Source: Streptomyces sp. NBC_01463 (GTDB lineage: Bacteria; Actinomycetota; Actinomycetes; Streptomycetales; Streptomycetaceae). Taken from it: a stretch of 64,000 nucleotides of DNA. The notes under the pieces are model-generated. The model was not told where the DNA came from. It made no database searches and saw only the letters and a program-made list of their open reading frames with translations. This document shows, one piece after another, positions 9,352-20,100 of this stretch. Every line of letters starts with the position of its first letter. Within the stretch, counting starts at the first letter, position 1. Made by a program: the position numbers and the translations under genes. The DNA lies in the NCBI GenBank assembly GCA_036227345.1, contig CP109468.1:4092001-4156000 (forward strand), in the 5' to 3' direction.

Positions 9352-12300
9352 GCGAGTTCCCTCAATTCTGCTTCCAGGTCGTCGATTTCGTCCTGGCTCA
9401 GTGACACCAGGGAGAGGTCGGACGGGGTGTATCCCCCGGCGTCCGGTGCCTCGGCATGCTCGGCGAGCGCACGCAGCATGCGGAACCACGCCGTAGCCAG
9501 CGCGCGGACGTCCTGCTCTGCGAACAAGGCGTCGGGCCAGGTCCAGGTCGCGGTGAGTTCGGGCCCGGCCGGCAGGTCCTCGGTGACGGCGTTGATCTCC
9601 AGCGCGTGCCCGACGGCCATCTCCGGGTCCCGCGGCTGCGGACCGGCCGCGCCGGGCACGACCGTCCAGTCGGCGGTGGGCGCCTGCTCCCCGGGGAGTG
9701 CGGCATCGAACCTGCCGAGATAGTTGAACCCGATCTCCGGTGCGGGATGGCTGAGCCGGCCGCCCTCCGGGGTGAGCCGATGGAGCATGCCGAAGCCGAT
9801 GCCGTGGTCGGGCAGGGCGCGGAGCTGCTCCTTGATCTGCTTGAGTGCCCGCCCGATGAACGGTCCCGGGGCGGTCAGTTCCGCATCGGCGACGTCGCCC
9901 GGGTCGAGCCGTACGGGATGGAGGGCGGTGAACCAGCCGACGGTACGGGAGAGGTCGGCACCCGGCACGATCTCCTCCCGGCCGTGCCCCTCCAGGTCCA
10001 GCAGCAGCGAGGTGGCGGTGAGCCCCTGCTGCCTGCGGTGTTGCAGGACCGCCAGGGTGAGCCCGGTGAGCAGGACGTCGTTGATCCCTGCGTGGTAGGA
10101 AGCGGGGACCGTCGTCAGCAGCTCCCGGGTGACCTCGGCGGGCAGCCGCAGGGTGACGGACCTCGTGGTGCCCGCGACGTCACGCTCCGGGTCCAGTGGT
10201 CCGGTGCCGAGCACCGGGTCGGGCGTGGCCACCGTTGTCTCCCACAGCCCGTGTTCGGACCGGCGGGCCCCGGCGGCTTCGGTGAGCAGTCCGGCCCACC
10301 GGCGGAAGGACATGGGCACGGGGTCGAGCTCCTGGCCCGCCCAGGCCGCGGCGAGGTCCGGCAGCAGGATGCGCCACGAGACCCCGTCCACCACGAGGTG
10401 GTGGGCGACGATCAGGAGGCGTCCGGGCCGCTCGGGTCCCTGGTCGAACCAGACGAACTGGATCATCGCGCCTTCGGCGGGGTCCAGCCTCAGCCGCGCC
10501 GCTTCGGCCTCCTGCGCCGTCACGGCGTCGAGCGCCGGGCCGGAGAGACCGGCGGTGTCCACCCGGGTCAGGGGGACCGGCCGGCCGGACTGCGCCTCCA
10601 GGGCGGACGGTATGGCGAGCCGCCAGCCATGATCCGCGTCCGGCACGGCACGCATCCGGAGCACATCGTGCCGGGTGGCGAGCGCCCCGAGCGCCGTGGC
10701 GAGTCGCGCGTGGTCGGCGCCTGCGGGCACCTGGACGACCATGGACTGGTTGAACCCCTGCCAGGAACCGCCGAGTTCACGAAGCCAGTACATGATGGGC
10801 GTGGCCTCGACGGGCCCGGTGCCGTCGTCCGGAGTCCGGTGCTCCACCCCGGTGCCGGCCTCCTCGGCGACGGTCGCCAGGCCTGCGGCGGACTGGTGCG
10901 TGAACACGTCCCGGGCGCTGAACGCCAGTCCGGCCCGGCGAGCCCGGCTGACGAGTTGGATGGAGAGGATGCTGTCCCCGCCGATTTCGAAGAAGTTGGC
11001 GGTGGGGGCGACGCGTTCGAGGCCGAGGACGTCAGCGAAGAGGCCGCAGAGGATCTCCTCGCGCTGACTGCGCGGGGCACGGTCACCCTCGGTCGCCGCC
11101 GTCACGTCGGGCTCGGGAAGAGCCTTCACATCGAGCTTGCCGTTCGGGGTCAGCGGCAGCTCCTCCAGCACCACGAACGCGGACGGCACCATGTACTCCG
11201 GCAGCCGGTCACCCACATACGCCCGCAGCCCGGCCATGTCCGCCCCGCCCACCACGTACGCCGTCAGCCGACGGTCACCCGGACGGTCCTCCCGCACCAC
11301 GACCGCCACCTGGCCGACCCCCGGGAACGTACCCAGCACGGCCTCGACCTCGGCCAGCTCGATACGGAACCCCCGCACCTTCACCTGCCCGTCGGCACGG
11401 CCGACGAACTCCAGCTGCCCGTCCCCGCGCCACCGCACCACATCCCCGGTCCGGTACATCCGCTCCCCCGGACCACCGAACGGACACGCCACGAACCTGC
11501 CCGCCGTCAGCCCCGACCGGCCCAGATACCCACGGGCCAGCCCCGCACCCGACACATACAGTTCCCCGGCCACACCCGGAGCCACTGGCCGCAACCCCGC
11601 GTCCAGCACGAACACCCGGCTGTTCACGATCGGACCACCGATCGGCGCGATCACCGCACCCGTCAAAGGGCCGCTCATCGTCGCGCACACCGTCGTCTCC
11701 GTCGGACCGTACGCATTGATCATCCGACGCCCGACCGACCACCGCTCCACCATCGCCGGCGGACACGCCTCACCCGCCACCACCAACGTCATGCCGTCCG
11801 GCAGACCCCCCACCGGCATCACGGACAACGCCGCCGGCGGCAAGGTCGCATGCGTCACACCATGCCGCGCCAGCACACCCGCCAACCCCGTACCCGGCAA
11901 CAACTCCTCCGACGTCCCCATCACCAGACACGCCCCGGACAGCAGAGCCATGCAGACTTCGGAGGCGGCGGCGTCGAAGCTCGGGGAAGCGAACTGCAGC
12001 ACCCGGCTCCCGGCCGTCACACCGAACCGTTCGACCTGTCCGACCGCGAGGCTCGCGATGCCGGAGTGCGTGACGACCACACCCTTCGGGCGGCCCGTCG
12101 AACCGGACGTGTAGATCACCCACGCGGGAGCGTTCAGCCCCAGCACCGCCACCCGGTCCGCATCGCTCAGGTCAGTGCCGTCGTACCCGTCGAGGACATC
12201 CGCCAGCTCCTCGACCACCACCCTCTCCGCACCGGGCAGCACACCGGCGGACGCGCTGTCGGTGAGGACGAGCAGGGGCTGGGCATCATCGAGCATGTAC

Positions 12301-15300
12301 GCGATCCGCTCGGCCGGATACGACAGATCGACCGGCAGATACGCACCACCCGCCTTCACCACGGCAAGCACCGACACCAGCCACTCCACGGACCGCGGCA
12401 ACGCCACCGCCACCAGCCGCTCCGGACCCACCCCACGCCCCACCAGATACCGCGCCAACCGGTTCGCCCGAACGTTCAACTCCCCGTACGACAGCGACAC
12501 ATCGCCGCACACCACGGCCACCGAGTCCGGCGTCGCGGCCACCCTCTCCTCGAACAGCACCGGCAGCGTCCCCACCGGCACCTCACGCGCACTGTCGTTC
12601 CACTCCTCCAGAAGCCGCACCCGCTCCGGCTCCGACAACACCTCCAGCGAACCGATCGGACGCTCCACATCCACCACCGCCGCATCCAGCAACCGCACCA
12701 GACGCGCCACGAGGAGTTCGGCGGTGGAGCGGTCGAAGGAGTCGGTCGCGTAGACGAGACTGCCCGCGATGCCGTCGGGGGCACCGCACGGGTCGCGGTG
12801 TTCACTCAGGCTGAAGGCCAGGTCGAACTTGGCGGCCGGCGTGTCCAGGCCGTCGATCCCCGTCCTCAGACCGGGCAGCTGGATATCGGCGTCGGACACC
12901 TCGGTACGGAAGGTGAGCATGACCTGGAAGAGGGGGTGGTAGGCCAGCGACCTGACCGGACTGACGACCTCGACGACGCGCTCGAACGGAACATCCTGAT
13001 GCGCGAACGCAGCAAGATCCGCCTCACGCACCCGCTCCACCAACTCACGGAACCCCGGATCCCCCGACGTATCCGTCCGCAACACCAACGTATTGACGAA
13101 AAACCCCACCAGATCATCCAGCGCCTCATCCGAACGACCCGCCACCGCCGTCCCGATCGGCACATCCGACCCCGCACCCAACCGCGTCAACAACGCAGCA
13201 ACAGCCGCCTGCACCACCATGAACACCGTCGAACGCGTCGACCGCGCCAACTCCACCAAAGCCCGATGCGTCCCCGCACCCACACACACATCCACATCAC
13301 CCCCCACATGCGAAGCCACCACCGGCCGAGACCGGTCCAACGGCAACTCCACCAACTCCGGCAACCCAGCCAACTCCGCAGCCCAAAAAGCCGACTGCCG
13401 AGCCATCAGACTCCCCGGATCACCCTCATCCCCCAAAACCTCCCGCTGCCACAACGCAAAATCAGCGAACTGCACCTCCAACGGAGCCCACCCCGGCACC
13501 CCACCACCCAACCGCGCCCCATAAGCCACCGACAGATCCCTCAACAACGGACCCGCAGACCACCCATCAGCAACAATGTGATGCATAAGCACCAGCAACA
13601 CATGCTGATCGGGGCTCACACGGAACAGCGTGACGCGCACAGGGACCTCACGCTCCAGCACAAAGCCATACCCGGCGGCCTCGCCCAGGGCAGCTTCCAC
13701 ACCCTCCTCGTCCACATCCACCACCGTGAGGGCGGACACGTCGGCGTCCACCGGCAGCACCCGCTGCCGAGGCACCCCACCCACCTCCGGAAACACCGTC
13801 CTCAACACCTCATGCCGACCCACCACATCCCCCCACGCCAACCCCAACGCCCCCACATCAAGCGGACCATCAAGGGTGAGTGTCAGAGGAACGTTGTAGG
13901 TGGCGTCGGCGCCCTCGACCTGGCCGAGCACCCACAGCCGGCGCTGGGAGTGGGAGAGCGGCAGGATGCCGGGCCGCTCCTTGCGGACCGGTGAGGTGCG
14001 GGCGGAATCGGCGTCGTCGATGCGCCCGGCCAGAGCGGCGGGCGAGGGAGCCTCGAAGAGTGTCCGGATCGCCAGCTCGACCCCGAAGGCCGAGCGGATG
14101 CCGCTGATGAGACGGGTGGCGAGGAGCGAGTGCCCGCCGATTTCGAAGAAGTTGGCGGTGGGGGCGACGCGTTCGAGGCCGAGGACGTCAGCGAAGAGGC
14201 CGCAGAGGATCTCCTCGCGCTGACTGCGCGGGGCACGGTCACCCTCGGTCGCCGCCGTCACGTCGGGCTCGGGAAGAGCCTTCACATCGAGCTTGCCGTT
14301 CGGGGTCAGCGGCAGCTCCTCCAGCACCACGAACGCGGACGGCACCATGTACTCCGGCAGCCGGTCACCCACATACGCCCGCAGCCCGGCCATGTCCGCC
14401 CCGCCCACCACGTACGCCGTCAGCCGACGGTCACCCGGACGGTCCTCCCGCACCACGACCGCCACCTGGCCGACCCCCGGGAACGTACCCAGCACGGCCT
14501 CGACCTCGGCCAGCTCGATACGGAACCCCCGCACCTTCACCTGCCCGTCGGCACGGCCGACGAACTCCAGCTGCCCGTCCCCGCGCCACCGCACCACATC
14601 CCCGGTCCGGTACATCCGCTCCCCCGGACCACCGAACGGACACGCCACGAACCTGCCCGCCGTCAGCCCCGACCGGCCCAGATACCCACGGGCCAGCCCC
14701 GCACCCGACACATACAGTTCCCCGGCCACACCCGGAGCCACTGGCCGCAACCCCGCGTCCAGCACGAACACCCGGCTGTTCACGATCGGACCACCGATCG
14801 GCGCGATCACCGCACCCGTCAAAGGGCCGCTCATCGTCGCGCACACCGTCGTCTCCGTCGGACCGTACGCATTGATCATCCGACGCCCGACCGACCACCG
14901 CTCCACCATCGCCGGCGGACACGCCTCACCCGCCACCACCAACGTCATGCCGTCCGGCAGACCCCCCACCGGCATCACGGACAACGCCGCCGGCGGCAAG
15001 GTCGCATGCGTCACACCATGCCGCGCCAGCACACCCGCCAACCCCGTACCCGGCAACAACTCCTCCGACGTCCCCATCACCAGACACGCCCCGGACAGCA
15101 GAGCCATGCAGACCTCCCAGGCGGCGGCGTCGAAGCTCGGGGAAGCGAACTGCAGCACCCGGCTCTCCGGCGTGACGTCAAAGGCCTCGGTCTGGGATCG
15201 GACGAGGCTCGCGATGCCGGAGTGCGTGACGACCACACCCTTCGGGCGGCCCGTCGAACCAGACGTGTAGATCACCCACGCAGGAGCCCCCAGCCCAAGC

Positions 15301-17123
15301 GACACCACCCGGTCCGCATCGCTCAGATCGGTACCGTCGTACCCGCCCAGAACACCCGCCAGCTCCTCCACCACCACGACCTTGTCCGCACCGGGCAGGA
15401 CATCGACGGACGCACTGTCGGTCAGAACAAGCAGGGGCCGGGCGTCCTCCAGCATGTACGCGATCCGCTCGGCCGGATACGACAGATCGACCGGCAGATA
15501 CGCACCACCCGCCTTCACCACGGCAAGCACCGACACCAGCCACTCCACGGACCGCGGCAACGCCACCGCCACCAGCCGCTCCGGACCCACCCCACGCCCC
15601 ACCAGATACCGCGCCAGCCGATTCGCCCGGGCATTCAACTCCCCGTACGACAGCGACACATCGCCGCACACCACCGCCACCGAGTCCGGCGTCGCGGCCA
15701 CCCTCTCCTCGAACAGCACCGGCAGCGTCCCCACCGGCACCTCACGCGCACTGTCGTTCCACTCCTCCAGAAGCCGCACCCGCTCCGGCTCCGACAACAC
15801 CTCCAGCGAACCGATCGGACGCTCCACATCCACCACCGCCGCATCCAACAGCCGCACCAGACGCGCCACGAAGTCCTGAGCCGTCGTGGCGTCGATGGTG
15901 TCCGTGGCGTAGGTCAGGCCGCCGGTGATGCCGGCGGGGGCGCCGTCCTGGGCGGACTGCTCGTGGAGACTGAGAGTGAGGTCGAACTTCGCGGTGCCGG
16001 CGCTGAGGTCTTCCAGCCTGCCCGTCAGGCCGGGCATCGAGAGTTCGGCACTCGCGTTGTTCTGGAGTACCAGCATGACCTGGAAGAGGGGGTGGTAGGC
16101 CAGCGACCTGACCGGACTGACGACCTCGACGACGCGCTCGAACGGAACATCCTGATGCGCGAACGCAGCAAGATCCGCCTCACGCACCCGCTCCACCAAC
16201 TCACGGAACCCCGGATCCCCCGACGTATCCGTCCGCAACACCAACGTATTGACGAAAAACCCCACCAGATCATCCAGCGCCTCATCCGAACGACCCGCCA
16301 CCGCCGTCCCGATCGGCACATCCGACCCCGCACCCAACCGCGTCAACAACGCAGCAACAGCCGCCTGCACCACCATGAACACCGTCGAACGCGTCGACCG
16401 CGCCAACTCCACCAAAGCCCGATGCGTCCCCGCACCCACACACACATCCACATCACCCCCCACATGCGAAGCCACCACCGGCCGAGACCGGTCCAACGGC
16501 AACTCCACCAACTCCGGCAACCCAGCCAACTCCGCAGCCCAAAAAGCCGACTGCCGAGCCATCAGACTCCCCGGATCACCCTCATCCCCCAAAACCTCCC
16601 GCTGCCACAACGCAAAATCAGCGAACTGCACCTCCAACGGAGCCCACCCCGGCACCCCACCACCCAACCGCGCCCCATAAGCCACCGACAGATCCCTCAA
16701 CAACGGACCCGCAGACCACCCATCAGCAACAATGTGATGCATAAGCACCAGCAACACATGCTGATCGGGGCTCACACGGAACAGCGTGACGCGCACAGGG
16801 ACCTCACGCTCCAGCACAAAGCCATACCCGGCGGCCTCGCCCAGGGCAGCTTCCACACCCTCCTCGTCCACATCCACCACCGTGAGGGCGGACACGTCGG
16901 CGTCCACCGGCAGCACCCGCTGCCGAGGCACCCCACCCACCTCCGGAAACACCGTCCTCAACACCTCATGCCGACCCACCACATCCCCCCACGCCAACCC
17001 CAACGCCCCCACATCAAGCGGACCATCAAGGTGCAGGGCGAGAGGAACGTTGTAGGTGGGGCTGGGACCTTCCAGGCGGTGCAGGAACCACAGCCGCTGC
17101 TGGGTGTACGAGAGCGGAATCAT
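9348..17123 (-). CDS. NRPS-2: C-A-T-C-A-T-E, duplicated modules 4 and 5
   Basis: 2591 residues, starting at the ATG that overlaps the NRPS-1 stop (ATGA). C4 1-430 (HHIVADGWS about 130), A4 about 467-950, T4 (FFEIGGHSL about 994), C5 from about 1053 (HHIVADGWS about 1183), A5 about 1518-2000, T5 (FFEIGGDSI about 2046) and epimerization domain about 2105-2560 ([34 protein letters not shown]). The GGDS form of T5 is usual for carriers before an E domain. Pockets: A4 D-A-W-T-V-A-A-V-C-K, close to Phe; A5 D-A-S-T-V-A-A-V-C-K, close to Tyr or beta-hydroxy-Tyr. The protein should therefore add Phe then D-Tyr. Most of both modules is duplicated at the DNA level (separate entries), and the duplicated stretch prefers G/T-ending codons, unlike its neighbours. 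Substrate calls are by eye. Confidence 0.93.
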   Translation of the reverse strand: MIPLSYTQQRLWFLHRLEGPSPTYNVPLALHLDGPLDVGALGLAWGDVVGRHEVLRTVFPEVGGVPRQRVLPVDADVSALTVVDVDEEGVEAALGEAAGYGFVLEREVPVRVTLFRVSPDQHVLLVLMHHIVADGWSAGPLLRDLSVAYGARLGGGVPGWAPLEVQFADFALWQREVLGDEGDPGSLMARQSAFWAAELAGLPELVELPLDRSRPVVASHVGGDVDVCVGAGTHRALVELARSTRSTVFMVVQAAVAALLTRLGAGSDVPIGTAVAGRSDEALDDLVGFFVNTLVLRTDTSGDPGFRELVERVREADLAAFAHQDVPFERVVEVVSPVRSLAYHPLFQVMLVLQNNASAELSMPGLTGRLEDLSAGTAKFDLTLSLHEQSAQDGAPAGITGGLTYATDTIDATTAQDFVARLVRLLDAAVVDVERPIGSLEVLSEPERVRLLEEWNDSAREVPVGTLPVLFEERVAATPDSVAVVCGDVSLSYGELNARANRLARYLVGRGVGPERLVAVALPRSVEWLVSVLAVVKAGGAYLPVDLSYPAERIAYMLEDARPLLVLTDSASVDVLPGADKVVVVEELAGVLGGYDGTDLSDADRVVSLGLGAPAWVIYTSGSTGRPKGVVVTHSGIASLVRSQTEAFDVTPESRVLQFASPSFDAAAWEVCMALLSGACLVMGTSEELLPGTGLAGVLARHGVTHATLPPAALSVMPVGGLPDGMTLVVAGEACPPAMVERWSVGRRMINAYGPTETTVCATMSGPLTGAVIAPIGGPIVNSRVFVLDAGLRPVAPGVAGELYVSGAGLARGYLGRSGLTAGRFVACPFGGPGERMYRTGDVVRWRGDGQLEFVGRADGQVKVRGFRIELAEVEAVLGTFPGVGQVAVVVREDRPGDRRLTAYVVGGADMAGLRAYVGDRLPEYMVPSAFVVLEELPLTPNGKLDVKALPEPDVTAATEGDRAPRSQREEILCGLFADVLGLERVAPTANFFEIGGHSLLATRLISGIRSAFGVELAIRTLFEAPSPAALAGRIDDADSARTSPVRKERPGILPLSHSQRRLWVLGQVEGADATYNVPLTLTLDGPLDVGALGLAWGDVVGRHEVLRTVFPEVGGVPRQRVLPVDADVSALTVVDVDEEGVEAALGEAAGYGFVLEREVPVRVTLFRVSPDQHVLLVLMHHIVADGWSAGPLLRDLSVAYGARLGGGVPGWAPLEVQFADFALWQREVLGDEGDPGSLMARQSAFWAAELAGLPELVELPLDRSRPVVASHVGGDVDVCVGAGTHRALVELARSTRSTVFMVVQAAVAALLTRLGAGSDVPIGTAVAGRSDEALDDLVGFFVNTLVLRTDTSGDPGFRELVERVREADLAAFAHQDVPFERVVEVVSPVRSLAYHPLFQVMLTFRTEVSDADIQLPGLRTGIDGLDTPAAKFDLAFSLSEHRDPCGAPDGIAGSLVYATDSFDRSTAELLVARLVRLLDAAVVDVERPIGSLEVLSEPERVRLLEEWNDSAREVPVGTLPVLFEERVAATPDSVAVVCGDVSLSYGELNVRANRLARYLVGRGVGPERLVAVALPRSVEWLVSVLAVVKAGGAYLPVDLSYPAERIAYMLDDAQPLLVLTDSASAGVLPGAERVVVEELADVLDGYDGTDLSDADRVAVLGLNAPAWVIYTSGSTGRPKGVVVTHSGIASLAVGQVERFGVTAGSRVLQFASPSFDAAASEVCMALLSGACLVMGTSEELLPGTGLAGVLARHGVTHATLPPAALSVMPVGGLPDGMTLVVAGEACPPAMVERWSVGRRMINAYGPTETTVCATMSGPLTGAVIAPIGGPIVNSRVFVLDAGLRPVAPGVAGELYVSGAGLARGYLGRSGLTAGRFVACPFGGPGERMYRTGDVVRWRGDGQLEFVGRADGQVKVRGFRIELAEVEAVLGTFPGVGQVAVVVREDRPGDRRLTAYVVGGADMAGLRAYVGDRLPEYMVPSAFVVLEELPLTPNGKLDVKALPEPDVTAATEGDRAPRSQREEILCGLFADVLGLERVAPTANFFEIGGDSILSIQLVSRARRAGLAFSARDVFTHQSAAGLATVAEEAGTGVEHRTPDDGTGPVEATPIMYWLRELGGSWQGFNQSMVVQVPAGADHARLATALGALATRHDVLRMRAVPDADHGWRLAIPSALEAQSGRPVPLTRVDTAGLSGPALDAVTAQEAEAARLRLDPAEGAMIQFVWFDQGPERPGRLLIVAHHLVVDGVSWRILLPDLAAAWAGQELDPVPMSFRRWAGLLTEAAGARRSEHGLWETTVATPDPVLGTGPLDPERDVAGTTRSVTLRLPAEVTRELLTTVPASYHAGINDVLLTGLTLAVLQHRRQQGLTATSLLLDLEGHGREEIVPGADLSRTVGWFTALHPVRLDPGDVADAELTAPGPFIGRALKQIKEQLRALPDHGIGFGMLHRLTPEGGRLSHPAPEIGFNYLGRFDAALPGEQAPTADWTVVPGAAGPQPRDPEMAVGHALEINAVTEDLPAGPELTATWTWPDALFAEQDVRALATAWFRMLRALAEHAEAPDAGGYTPSDLSLVSLSQDEIDDLEAELRELA
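10977..13875 (-). repeat. Module-sized tandem repeat, copy in module 5
   Basis: This copy matches 14,133-17,031 at a constant offset of 3156 bp, exactly one module. The blocks 10,977-11,957 (981 bp, carrier and C-terminal A domain) and 12,916-13,875 (960 bp, most of the C domain) look identical to their partners. Between them, A-domain stretches are nearly identical and the C-A junction (about 12,711-12,915) is different. This mosaic suggests duplication followed by recombination or gene conversion. An assembly artefact is possible in principle, but the diverged patches argue against it. Confidence 0.9.
14133..17031 (-). repeat. Module-sized tandem repeat, copy in module 4
   Basis: Partner of 10,977-13,875, offset 3156 bp. 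The blocks 14,133-15,113 and 16,072-17,031 match the other copy without a visible difference. The patch around 15,114-15,215 differs: it includes the codon for pocket residue 239 (Trp here, Ser in module 5) and the loop just before it. The patch 15,867-16,071 at the end of the C domain also differs. Confidence 0.9.
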
Positions 17124-20100
17124 GACGTCTCCTCGGTCCTCTTCATCGGCCGCAGCTTGGGCCGTGCCTTTGCGGCGCCGGCCAGTACGCCTGCGAGGGC
17201 TTCGGCCGTCGGGTTCTCGAACAGGGCGCGGATCGCGAGTTCGGCGTCGAACACCGTGCGGATCCGGCTGATGAGCCGGGTGGCGAGCAGCGAGTGGCCA
17301 CCCAGCTCGAAGAAGTTCTCGTCGGCCCCCACGGTCTCCAGGCCGAGGAGTTCGGCGAACAGGGCGCAGAGGATCTCCTCCTGCGCGGTCTGCGGGGCGC
17401 GGCCCGTCCGTTCGGTGGTCTCCTGCGGCACCGGGAGGGCCTCGCGGTCCAGCTTGCCGTTGGGGGTGAGCGGCAGCTCCTCCAGCGTCACGAACTCGGA
17501 CGGCACCATGTACTCCGGCAGCCGGACTCCGGCGGCGGCCTTCACGGCCGCCGCGTCGAAGCCGGGACCCGCCACCACATAGGCGACGATCCGCTTGTCG
17601 CCCGGCCGGTCCTCGCGGACCACGACGGCGCTGTGCAGCACCTGGGCGCTGCGGTTCAGCTCGGCTTCGATCTCGCTGAGTTCGATGCGCAGTCCGCGAA
17701 TCTTCACCTGGCTGTCGGCGCGGCCGACGAACTCCAGCTGACCGTCTGCGCCCCACCGCACCACATCCCCGGTCCGGTACATCCGCTCCCCCGGACCACC
17801 GAAGGGACACGCCACGAACCGTCCGGACGTCAGGCCCGGCCGGCCCACGTATCCGCGGGCGAGACCGGCACCTGCGAGGTAGAGCTCGCCGGGGACGCCT
17901 GGGGCCACGGGGTGCAGCCGGCCGTCGAGTACATAGGCCGCGGTGTTGTCCATGGGTCCGCCGATCGGCGGCGTCCCCTCATAGTCGTACGGGCGGCGCA
18001 CCTGGTGCCGGGTGGCGTACGTGGTGGACTCGGTGGGCCCGTAGACGTGCACGATCCGGGTGCGCGGGCACGCTTCGACGGCGTGGCGGAACGCCGCCGC
18101 CGATCCCGCCTCGCCACCCGTCCACACCTCGCGCAGGGCGCCGAGGGGGTTGTCCTCGGCCTCGGCGAGGACGTTGAACAGCGCGGTCGTGAAGAACGCC
18201 GCCGTGACGGTCCCGCCGGTGAGCAGCGCCGTGAGGGTGTCGATGTCGGTTCGGCCGGGCGGGGCGATGACGATCTCGCCGCCGCTCAGCAGCGGCACCC
18301 ACATCTCGTAGGTGGTGGCGTCGAAGGCGAGGGGCGAGTGGAGCAGGACGCGGGCGTGGCCGCCGCCGGCGAAGGAACGGTCCGCGGCGAGTGCCGCCAC
18401 ATCGGCGTGGGTGACGGCGACGCCCTTGGGGACGCCGGAGGAGCCGGAGGTGAACATGGCGTAGGCGAGCCGGCCGGGGTGGATCGGGAGCCCCGGGTCG
18501 TGGTCCGGCCCGGCCTCCGTGCTGTCGAGGTGGAGGACCGTCGTTCCGTCGGGCAGTTTCGGCGCCGCCGGGTGTCCGCGGTCGATGACGATGTGGGAGG
18601 CGGCTGCCTGGTCGAGGATCGTGCGGATGCGGTCGGCGGGGTAGCGGGTGTCGAGGGGGACGTACATCGCGCCGGCCTTGAGGACGCCGAGGACCGTGGC
18701 GACCGCGTCGAAGGACCGGTCCTGGAAGAGCACGACCCGGGTCTCCGGTCCCGCTCCCGCCGCGATGAGGCGGTGGGCGATGCGGTTGGCGCGCCGGTTG
18801 AGCCCCTCGTACGAGAGGGTGTCCGCGCCGAGCCGGACGGCGGGGGCGGCGGGGGTCCGCGCCACCTGTGCCTCGAAGAGCGCGGGCAGCGAGCCGTCCG
18901 GCAGGGGGGTGGCGGTGGTGTTCCAGCCGTTCAGCACCAGGTCGCGTTCGCCCGCCGGCAGGATCGGCAGGTCGCTGATCGGCAGGTCGGGATCGGCGAC
19001 GGCGGCTTCGAGGACGCGCACCAGGGCGTCGGCGAAGAACTGTGCGGTGGAGCGGTCGAAGAGATCGACCGCGTAGCCGAGGGCGCCGGTGACGCAGTCC
19101 TCGTGCTCCTCGACGCTGAAGGTGAGGTCGAACTTCGCGGCGCCGGCGCTGAGATCCTCCGCGCGGGCCGTGAGTCCGGGCAGTTCGGGGGCCGCCGTGT
19201 GGTCCTGGAGGACGAGCATGACCTGGAAGAGCGGGTGGTAGGCGAGAGAGCGTGCGGGGTTGACCGCCTCGACCAGCCGCTCGAAGGGCACGTCCTGGTG
19301 CGCGAACGCTGCGAGGTCCGTCTCGCGGACCCGGTCGAGCAGGGTGCGGAAGCCGGGGTCGCCCGCGGTGTCGGTGCGCAGCACCAGGGTGTTGACGAAG
19401 AATCCGACGACGTCGTCGAGTGCTTCGTCCGCGCGGCCGGCGACGGCGGTGCCGATGGGCAGGTCCGTGCCCGCTCCCAGCCGGGTCAGGACCGTCGCGA
19501 GGGCCGCCTGCATCGCCATGAAGACGGTGGTGCCGGTGGCGCGGGTGAGCGCGGTCAGGGCCCGGTGGGCCCCGGTGCCGAGCCGGAAGCGGATCTGCTC
19601 GCCCCGGTGGTCCGCCACCGCGGGACGGACCCGGTCCAGCGGCAGTTCGAGCACGTCGGGCAGGCCCGCCAGCTGCTCGGTCCAGTAGGCGCACTGCCGG
19701 GCGAGCGGGGTAGCGGGGTCGTTGCCGTCGCCGAGGGTGCCGCGCTGCCAGAGCGCGTAGTCGGCGTACTGGACGGGCAGCGGCGCCCACTGCGGGGGCT
19801 GCCGGCCGATCCGGGCCGTGTACGCCTGGGACAGGTCGCGGAGCAGCGGCCGGGTGGACCAGCCGTCGGCGGCGATGTGGTGGATCAGGACGAGAAGGAC
19901 GTGGCGTTCGGGGGCGAGCCTGAACAGAGTGGTCCTGAGGGGGAGGTCGCGGTCGAGGGCGAACCGGTACCGGGCCGCAGCCTCCAGGGCGGCGGGCAGC
20001 CGCTCGGTGTCGCATCCGACGACGTCGAGGTGCGGCACGCCCTCCTCGGGCGGCAGGATCTGCTGATGGGGCTCTCCGCCGCTCTCCGGGTAGCGGGTGC

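Noticed and set aside
9352..9489. Upstream extension of NRPS-3 by 46 codons
   Set aside because: It would overlap the NRPS-2 C-terminus. The ATG at 9,351 overlapping the stop codon is the usual coupling.
13200..13500. CRISPR-like or short tandem repeats suggested by the CCACC/CACACACA-rich stretch
   Set aside because: It is C-domain coding sequence with skewed codon use. No regular repeat-spacer pattern exists.
17124..17810. Upstream extension of NRPS-2 into NRPS-1
   Set aside because: The extra 229 codons are out-of-frame Arg/Gly-rich sequence over the NRPS-1 carrier. The ATGA overlap at 17,123 gives a natural C-domain start.
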